The notes under the pieces: generated by a model
What the model saw: only the letters and a program-made list of their open reading frames with translations
Database searches by the model: none
Told to the model about the DNA's origin: nothing
Shown here: piece by piece, positions 58,811 to 64,000 of the stretch
How the letters are laid out: every line of letters begins with the position of its first letter
Numbering within the stretch: position 1 is the first letter of the stretch
NCBI RefSeq assembly: GCF_041200175.1
Contig: NZ_CP165728.1
Span: 1 to 64,000, forward strand
Direction: 5' to 3'
DNA from: Streptomyces sp. R33
Lineage (GTDB): Bacteria; Actinomycetota; Actinomycetes; Streptomycetales; Streptomycetaceae
Length of the DNA: 64,000 bases
Translations under genes and position numbers: made by a program

Positions 58811-60712
58811 CTACTGGTAGTGGTCGAGGTAGCCCGCGTTGGCGATGGGGACCTCGGCGAGGTACTCGTCCGGCAGGTCGAAGGCGTCCACGAGCGTCAT
58901 CATGTGCGGGGCGAGCTCCGCGAGGACTGCGTCGATCGTCTGGTGCAGACCGAGTACGTGCTGCACCGTCAGCCGCTGCTCTGCGAGCAGGTCACCGGTG
59001 TGCTGGCGCAGCTGCTGGAGCAGGAACAGCCTGCACAGGTTCATGAGCAGATTGCGGGTCGCGGGGTCGGTCGCCTGCCCCGCCGCCTCCAGGAAAGCAT
59101 CGGCCGCCAGCCTGCTTGCATGGGCCGAGACCATCTCCAGCGCGGCGCCGGAGGACTCGTTCCAGCGGCCGACCGGGTCCCCGGAGGGGCCCTGGCGCAG
59201 TGCGATGCGGGCGCGTGCCTGCCAGGTCCGTTCGACGGAGGCGAGTAGGTCGCGCAGGAAGCGCAGGTCCGTCAGGTCGCGTTCGGCGGCCGGCCGGGTG
59301 TCCGAGCTGATGGGGTCCACCTGGTGCCCGAAGACCATCTCGGCGGCGGCCTTCACCCATATCACCAGGTTGTCGCCCTCTGCAGTGATCCCGCCCTCGA
59401 TGTTCCCGGGCAGGTCCGAGATCCTGTTCGCCGGGAACAGGCCCTGCGCGCCACACCGTTCGCGGGATTCGGTCGTGATCTCCCGCGCCTGCCAGGTGAT
59501 CCAGCCCTTGGCGACGGCGACCAGGCGCTCCACCTCTTCGCGCTCCGCTTCCTCGTGTGCGACGAAGCGGTCCATCACCGTCCGGTGCAGAAAGGTCATG
59601 GCGTAGGCGTTCGCGAGAGAGTGCAGCAGCCGGCCGTGGTGGCTGCGGTGGCGGACCACCGGGATGCGTTGGCCGGTCTTCGGGCCGCCGACGTGCCGGT
59701 GGTGCGCATAGCGCACCGCTATGGCCAGCGCGGCCCGTGCCATGCCCAACGTGCCGGCGCTCATGCAGAGCTTGCCCGCGGTGACGCGGTTGACGGAGCG
59801 CAGGAAGCGCTTGCGCCGGTTTCCCAGCGCGCTGGTCAGCGTGCCGTCCTCGTCCAGCCGGCCGTGGTCGGCCTCCAGCATGGCCTCACGCGGCAGCCGT
59901 ACGTGGTCGAAGGACGTGAGGCAGTGGTCGACCGGCGTTCCCGTGCGGTGCGGCAGCTGGCGGACGGTGATCCCGGGCAGGTGCCCGGCGTGGTCGCTCA
60001 GCGGGGTCAGGAACAGGAAGATGCCCTGGTCCTCGCCGTCGACCAGGAGCCGAGCCGCGACCACGGCGCTCTTCGGACCGCCGATGAGGCTGGTGTTGGG
60101 CATGAACTTGCGTGCACCCGGATTGGGCGTGTTCAGGATGAAGCCGTCCGTCGCCCGGTCGAAGACGGCGACGGTCTGCAGTGAGGCGACATCATTGCCG
60201 TGTGCCAGCTCGGTGCACAGGAAGGTCCCGATGCGCTGCAGCGAGGTGAAGGCGGACAGCTCCCGTCCGTAGAAATCGTGGTCGAGCAGGCTCCCCATGA
60301 ACAGGTTGTAGTGGATGCTCGCCAGGGTGCACAGGCCCCCGTCCACGAACCCGGTCCACTCGTGGAGCCCGGCCAGCAGCCGGGCGTCGTGCGCCAGCGC
60401 GGCCGGATCGTCGACCGCGCTGTTGACCAGACGCAGACGCTCGTAGGAGACCGCCGTCCGCTCGTCCGGAGTCAGCTCCGGAAGGTAGGAGAAGGCCTTG
60501 CCGGCGAGGAGTCGCCGCCAGCCCCCGTGGACCCGCTCGCGGTCGTCGCGGTCGAAGAGCAGGTGGGTCAGCTCTTGGGTGGCAGATCTAGGGCGAGGCT
60601 TGGTCGAGCCCCGCTGAGCAGGCAAAACGCTGATCGGGGCGGGGAGGCGGTCAGCCACACCATTCCCGCTGCGTCGATAGGTCTCCGCATACTCACGCGT
60701 CAGTGCCAACAT
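58811..60712 (-). CDS. aco: Acyl-CoA oxidase, avenolide-type butenolide biosynthesis
   Basis: The 633-residue enzyme has the acyl-CoA oxidase layout. An acyl-CoA dehydrogenase middle domain follows a helical start (FMGSLLDHDFYGRELSAFTS, TELAHGNDVASLQTVAVFDR, LNTPNPGARKFMPNTSLIGG). The C-terminal ACOX domain includes RCGAQGLFPANRISDLPGNI and EGDNLVIWVKAAAE. In S. avermitilis an oxidase of this type (Aco) and a P450 make avenolide from fatty acyl-CoA; the same pair flanks a receptor here. The gene is divergent from the receptor, with an autoregulator-like site about 60 bp upstream of its start. Confidence 0.85.
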   Translation of the reverse strand: MLALTREYAETYRRSGNGVADRLPAPISVLPAQRGSTKPRPRSATQELTHLLFDRDDRERVHGGWRRLLAGKAFSYLPELTPDERTAVSYERLRLVNSAVDDPAALAHDARLLAGLHEWTGFVDGGLCTLASIHYNLFMGSLLDHDFYGRELSAFTSLQRIGTFLCTELAHGNDVASLQTVAVFDRATDGFILNTPNPGARKFMPNTSLIGGPKSAVVAARLLVDGEDQGIFLFLTPLSDHAGHLPGITVRQLPHRTGTPVDHCLTSFDHVRLPREAMLEADHGRLDEDGTLTSALGNRRKRFLRSVNRVTAGKLCMSAGTLGMARAALAIAVRYAHHRHVGGPKTGQRIPVVRHRSHHGRLLHSLANAYAMTFLHRTVMDRFVAHEEAEREEVERLVAVAKGWITWQAREITTESRERCGAQGLFPANRISDLPGNIEGGITAEGDNLVIWVKAAAEMVFGHQVDPISSDTRPAAERDLTDLRFLRDLLASVERTWQARARIALRQGPSGDPVGRWNESSGAALEMVSAHASRLAADAFLEAAGQATDPATRNLLMNLCRLFLLQQLRQHTGDLLAEQRLTVQHVLGLHQTIDAVLAELAPHMMTLVDAFDLPDEYLAEVPIANAGYLDHYQ

Positions 60713-60761
60713 CGGACCATCCCCCCCGTTAGGAACCGAAGTACAAGTTACGCAGGGCCCA

Positions 60762-60790
60762 AAGATACGAACTAACCGGTTTTGTTTTCA
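60762..60790. promoter_or_regulatory. Autoregulator element upstream of aco
   Basis: GATACGAACTAACCGGTTTT followed by GTTTTC matches the imperfect palindrome bound by butenolide/butyrolactone receptors (half sites TAC..AC and CCGGTTTGT). It lies 50-78 bp before the aco start in the divergent region. A second ACCGGT-containing candidate stands near 60800-60830. Confidence 0.7.
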
Positions 60791-60978
60791 AGACCTGACA
60801 TGTAAAACCGGTGCCCTGGTTTCTTTCTCCGAAGGTAGATATAGTCGAGGATGGCTTGGTTGGCACTCATGCTGACCAGGGGCAATATCGGACGGTAGCG
60901 TGATGATCACATCGCGTGAGCACGGGGAGGGTGCAAACCTCGCGGTTTGTTCCTATCCCGAGTGGTAGCGGAGGGTGT

Positions 60979-61665
60979 ATGGCGCGGCAAGAGCGAGCCA
61001 TTCGTACACGGCAGAAGATCCTGGTCGCGGCGGCAGAGCTGTTCGACGAGGTCGGCTACGAGTCCGCGACGATCTCCGAAGTGCTCAAGAAATCCGGGGT
61101 GACCAAGGGAGCGCTCTACTTCCACTTCACCTCGAAGGAAGAGCTCGCCCAGGCAGTGCTGGCCGGGCAGGTGGGAGCCCTGCCGCCGGTTCCGGAGTCG
61201 GAACTGTTCCTGCAGCAGAGCTTGGACGAGGCACTGGTCCTCGCCCACCTGCTACACAAGGGCGACCCATTGGTACGGGGGAGCGTGCGGCTCACTGTGG
61301 ACCAGGGCACCCCGGTCGACGGCCTGGACCGCCGCATCCCCATGCAGGGCTGGAACGACCACAACACGGCGCTGCTCACCCGTGCGAAGGAGTGCGGGGA
61401 ACTCCTTCCGCACGTCGACATCGAGGCCACCGCCAAGCTGTTCACCGGCAGCTTCACCGGCGTCCAGGTTCTCTCGAAGATCATGACCGGGCACGCGGAC
61501 ATGGTGGAACGGGTGACCGACCTGATGCGGACGCTGCTGACCGCGATCGCCATGCCCGGGGTGCTGGTGCGTCTCGACTTCGCCGCGGACCGCGCGGAGC
61601 GCGTGTACGAGGCGGCCGTCAGGCTGCGCGACGCGAAGGCCGAGGCGGCGTCCGAGGCGGCCTAG
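60979..61665 (+). CDS. Butenolide/butyrolactone receptor (AvaR1-like TetR)
   Basis: The 228-residue protein has the receptor-type HTH TISEVLKKSGVTKGALYFHF TSKEELAQAVL and the ligand domain block LFTGSFTGVQVLSKIMTGHA. These match ScbR/ArpA/AvaR1 receptors. GGAGGG precedes the ATG. Its position between aco and a P450, both of the avenolide type, suggests a receptor for a butenolide that represses aco. Overall basic and complete in length. Confidence 0.85.
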   Translation: MARQERAIRTRQKILVAAAELFDEVGYESATISEVLKKSGVTKGALYFHFTSKEELAQAVLAGQVGALPPVPESELFLQQSLDEALVLAHLLHKGDPLVRGSVRLTVDQGTPVDGLDRRIPMQGWNDHNTALLTRAKECGELLPHVDIEATAKLFTGSFTGVQVLSKIMTGHADMVERVTDLMRTLLTAIAMPGVLVRLDFAADRAERVYEAAVRLRDAKAEAASEAA

Positions 61666-61766
61666 CGCCGTCGAACGGAACGGGGGAGGGGGCGCGATGT
61701 TCTCCTCGGCGCGCGTGGGTCTGATGGCGCACGCAAACGCAACGACCAACCGAATGGAGTGCACAG

Positions 61767-62996
61767 ATGGACATGGCTGCTTGCCCGTACGCGCTGGACG
61801 TGGCGGGGCGGGACATCGCGGGTGAGGTCGCGATGCTCCGGAAGCAGGCACCGGCGGTCGAGGTGGAGCTCCCGGGCGGGGTCCGCGCCTGGGCCGTGGT
61901 GGGCCAGCGGTACGTCGAGCGCCTGCTGCTCGACCCGCGGGTCTCCAAGGACGCCCGCCGGCACTGGCCGGAGTTCATCGACGGGCGAATAACGCCCGAG
62001 TGGCCGCTCTATCCCTGGGTGGCCAACGAGAACATGCTGTTCGCCTACGGCCAGGAGCACAGTCGGCTGCGCCGCCTTGTCGCAGGGGCGTTCACGGCGC
62101 GGCGGTCCGCGGCCCTGCGGCCCCGGGTCGAGGAGCTGACCGCCGAGCTGCTCGACGGACTGGACTCCGTGCCGGCTGGCCAGCCCGTCGACCTGCGCTC
62201 CGCGTTCGCGGAACTGCTGCCCCTGCAGGTGATATGCGAGCTGTTCGGAGTCGAGCGGGGCGCCGGGCGGGAGGCTCTGGCGGCCGCCCTGCACACCGTG
62301 TTCAGCACGACGGTCTCGGCGGACGAGATGGAAGCCTCGCGCATGACGGCCTTCAGGCTGCTGGCCGAGCACGTGGCGGCCAAGCGGGCCGATCCAGGCG
62401 ACGACCTGACGTCCTCGCTGATCGAGGCCCGGGACAACGGCGACGCGCTCACCGAGGCCGAATTGCTCGGCTCCCTTTTCCTGCTGATCGCGGCGGGCCA
62501 GGACACCACGTCCGCGCTGATCACCAACGCCCTGGGCGCGCTGCTGTCCCATCCCGGGCAGCTGGCGCACGTACGGGAGGGCCGGGCCGGCTGGGAGGAC
62601 GTGATCGCCGAGACGCTGCGGGTCCACACCCCCGTGAGCTACTCGCCCATGCGCTTCGCGGTGGAGGACATCGACCTGGACGGGGTCAAGATCCGGCAGG
62701 GCGACGCCATCCTCGTCTCCTTCGCGGGCGGCGGCCGCGACCCGGAGCGGTACGGGGCGGACGCCGCGGAGTTCGATCTGCTGCGCACCGACCGCGACAC
62801 CTTCGGATTCGGCCACGGCGTGCACCGCTGCCTGGGCACCCCGCTTGCCGTACTGGAGGCCACCACCGCCCTCGCCGCGTTCTTCGACCGCTACCCGGAC
62901 ATGGCCCTCGGCTGCCCGGAACAAGACCTGGAGCCGCTGCCCACCTTCATACTGAACAGCTATGCGGCTCTGCCGGTGGTGCTGCGCCAGGCTTGA
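61767..62996 (+). CDS. Cytochrome P450 of the butenolide locus
   Basis: The 409-residue P450 is soluble and complete. It has the I-helix AGQDTT (243-248), ETLR (282-285) and the heme loop FGFGHGVHRCLG with Cys355. It starts 101 bp after the receptor gene on the same strand, with GGAG upstream. In avenolide biosynthesis a P450 (CYP17) hydroxylates the fatty-acid-derived precursor; this gene likely plays that part. A terminator follows at 63032. Confidence 0.88.
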   Translation: MDMAACPYALDVAGRDIAGEVAMLRKQAPAVEVELPGGVRAWAVVGQRYVERLLLDPRVSKDARRHWPEFIDGRITPEWPLYPWVANENMLFAYGQEHSRLRRLVAGAFTARRSAALRPRVEELTAELLDGLDSVPAGQPVDLRSAFAELLPLQVICELFGVERGAGREALAAALHTVFSTTVSADEMEASRMTAFRLLAEHVAAKRADPGDDLTSSLIEARDNGDALTEAELLGSLFLLIAAGQDTTSALITNALGALLSHPGQLAHVREGRAGWEDVIAETLRVHTPVSYSPMRFAVEDIDLDGVKIRQGDAILVSFAGGGRDPERYGADAAEFDLLRTDRDTFGFGHGVHRCLGTPLAVLEATTALAAFFDRYPDMALGCPEQDLEPLPTFILNSYAALPVVLRQA

Positions 62997-63031
62997 GCGG
63001 GTGCCGGGCACGGCGTACCGGACAGAGCCAC

Positions 63032-63066
63032 AGGCTCCGCGGCGAACTCGGCCGCGGAGCCTTTCT
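63032..63066 (+). terminator. P450 terminator
   Basis: Perfect arms AGGCTCCGCGGC and GCCGCGGAGCCT with a seven-base loop, followed by TTCTGTT. Confidence 0.85.
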
Positions 63067-63145
63067 GTTGTGTCCGGACGATAGGCAGGGAGCCTTCGCC
63101 GCTCCTTCTCCCCGTGGATTCGACGGGCGTCCTTGGACCGTGCAC

Positions 63146-63169
63146 AGAAACCGCAACAGCGGTTTGTTA
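63146..63169. promoter_or_regulatory. Autoregulator element, distal copy
   Basis: AAACCGCAACAGCGGTTTGT followed by TA: an inverted repeat AAACCGC/GCGGTTT of the receptor-binding type, about 560 bp before the gene at 63727. Confidence 0.7.
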
Positions 63170-63531
63170 AAGTCGGATCGTATGCTGAGTGGGTGGAGTC
63201 ACCTGCCGGTGGGCCGGCCCCGCAGGGGCGGAGCGTGGTCGGAAACCATCACGCGCGGCACCTACCGCAGATCCCTGAGGCGGCGGCGGAGAGGCCTGAT
63301 CGCGGCCTTGGTGTCCCGCTTGTTCTCAGCCAGGCTGTCGAGCCCGTTGCCCTCCTGGTTCACGACCCGCCGCACGTGGTGGAACCCGTCTGTTGATCTT
63401 GATGAAGACCTAGCCCTCGCCCATGTGTCATGCGCCCCCCGGGTCGGGCATGTCGTCGGCGCAGCCCGTTCGCGTACGCCTGCCTTGAACGCACCGCTGC
63501 CGGTAGTGATGCGTTCAGCTCCGCAATACTA

Positions 63532-63558
63532 TTAAAACCGCGCAAGCGGTTTGTTAGA
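63532..63558. promoter_or_regulatory. Autoregulator element, proximal copy
   Basis: AAACCGCGCAAGCGGTTTGT followed by TAGA, almost identical to the site at 63146. It lies about 170 bp upstream of the second receptor gene, fitting control of that gene by a receptor protein. Confidence 0.72.
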
Positions 63559-63726
63559 CTCTGGGGTAGTGGGACTCGCTGCATCGTGGGGAGCGGCCTG
63601 GTGTGACTGTGAGCGGTGGTGCCCGGGGCGCCGGCGAGTCCAGCTCCCCGGCCGGCTTCGTCGCAGCTTCCCTGGCCGCCTGCCCTTCCGTAGGCGTGGC
63701 AACCCCTTGCAGTGACGGAGTAGTTG

Positions 63727-64000
63727 ATGGTCAAACAGGAACGCGCGGTGCGAACGCGCGACACCCTGATCCGGTCCGCGGCCGAGATCTTCGACCGGGA
63801 GGGGTTCGCGGTGGCGTCACTCACTGCGATCAGTACGCTGGCCGGGGTGAGCAACGGCGCGCTGCACCACCACTTCACCAGCAAGGCCGTGCTGACCGAC
63901 GCGGTCGAGGAGGCGGCGCTGGCCCGGCTGCTGGCCGTCACCGAAGCCGGGCTCCCGCTCGGGGCAAGCCGCATGCAGCTCCTGGTCGACGTGACCCATC
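63727..64000 (+). CDS. Second receptor-type TetR regulator (AvaR2-like), partial
   Basis: The first 91 residues are present; the gene runs off the window. The HTH (SLTAISTLAGVSNGALHHHF, then TSKAVLTDAV) is of the ScbR family but with HHHF in place of YFHF, as in pseudo-receptors. GACGGAG precedes the ATG. Its place after aco-receptor-P450 and behind two autoregulator elements resembles the group of receptor homologues at the avenolide locus. Confidence 0.8.
   Translation, partial: MVKQERAVRTRDTLIRSAAEIFDREGFAVASLTAISTLAGVSNGALHHHFTSKAVLTDAVEEAALARLLAVTEAGLPLGASRMQLLVDVTH

Larger units (their letters stand above)
62997..63726. other. Intergenic region with two autoregulator elements
   Basis: After the P450 terminator about 660 bp carry no recognisable gene. 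They hold two nearly identical autoregulator-like sites at 63146-63169 and 63532-63558. The sequence between them is weakly coding-like but has no domain; it may be the remnant of a lost gene that had its own element. Confidence 0.5.

Noticed and set aside
63133..63396. Short frame between the two autoregulator elements
   Set aside because: No ribosome-binding site or domain, and it overlaps the distal element.

Overview
The window is high-GC Streptomyces-type DNA and begins exactly at the end of a linear replicon. Bases 1-223 form a string of short GC-rich palindromes opening with CCCGCGGAGCGGG, the start of the archetypal Streptomyces telomere. A complete linear-replicon maintenance set follows inland: the terminal-protein pair tap-tpg, parA-parB with an array of GTTAAC-containing sites, and two separate iteron/primase/helicase replication modules. 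Plasmid-type ParAB with non-canonical sites and no chromosomal core genes make a large linear plasmid the most likely source. A plasmid-like chromosome arm is not excluded.

Region 1 (1-17,477) is a decayed terminal arm. It holds small membrane or secreted proteins, an HTH/P-loop NTPase/Sel1-TPR protein, many gene remnants (pentapeptide-repeat, DNA ligase and HTH fragments), an IS110-family element with a frameshifted transposase, an intact IS256-family element, and a 3' fragment of a tRNA-Ser gene. It ends at a second, internal and inverted telomere (17,345-17,477) that abuts truncated genes on both sides. The first 17.5 kb is therefore bracketed by telomeres like a complete small linear molecule and looks captured or fused.

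Region 2 (17,478-32,700) is accessory cargo: XRE/DUF6415-type regulatory genes, a pterin dehydratase, a WYL regulator with an NTF2-like protein, a SpoIIE-type phosphatase, and an HTH/MarR-DUF4097-ABC export locus with palindromic operators. DUF2071, VOC and DUF5701 proteins are also present.

Region 3 (33,000-45,270) is the maintenance core. Origin 1 carries GGGACTGA iterons and drives a prim-pol, a P4/D5-type helicase and a small conserved protein. Opposite lie parA-parB-tap-tpg. The presumed ParB sites (9-bp-spaced GTTAAC pairs) occur in an intergenic cluster and also inside the tap and parB reading frames, where they are read as VNGVNA-like peptide repeats. A gamma-butyrolactone-receptor-type TetR gene and a cation/proton antiporter are embedded here.

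Region 4 (45,350-55,040) holds metabolic and regulatory cargo: DinB, flavoprotein, NmrA-like reductase with AraC regulator, GNAT, two DUF1772 proteins, NADP-glutamate dehydrogenase, acyl-CoA synthetase, and a divergent MarR/hydrolase pair. Region 5 (55,100-58,563) is a paralogous second replication module whose iterons read GCGACTGA instead of GGGACTGA. Region 6 (58,811-64,000) is an avenolide-type butenolide signalling locus: acyl-CoA oxidase, receptor, P450 and a second receptor cut by the window edge, with autoregulator-element-like sites in front of the oxidase and the second receptor.
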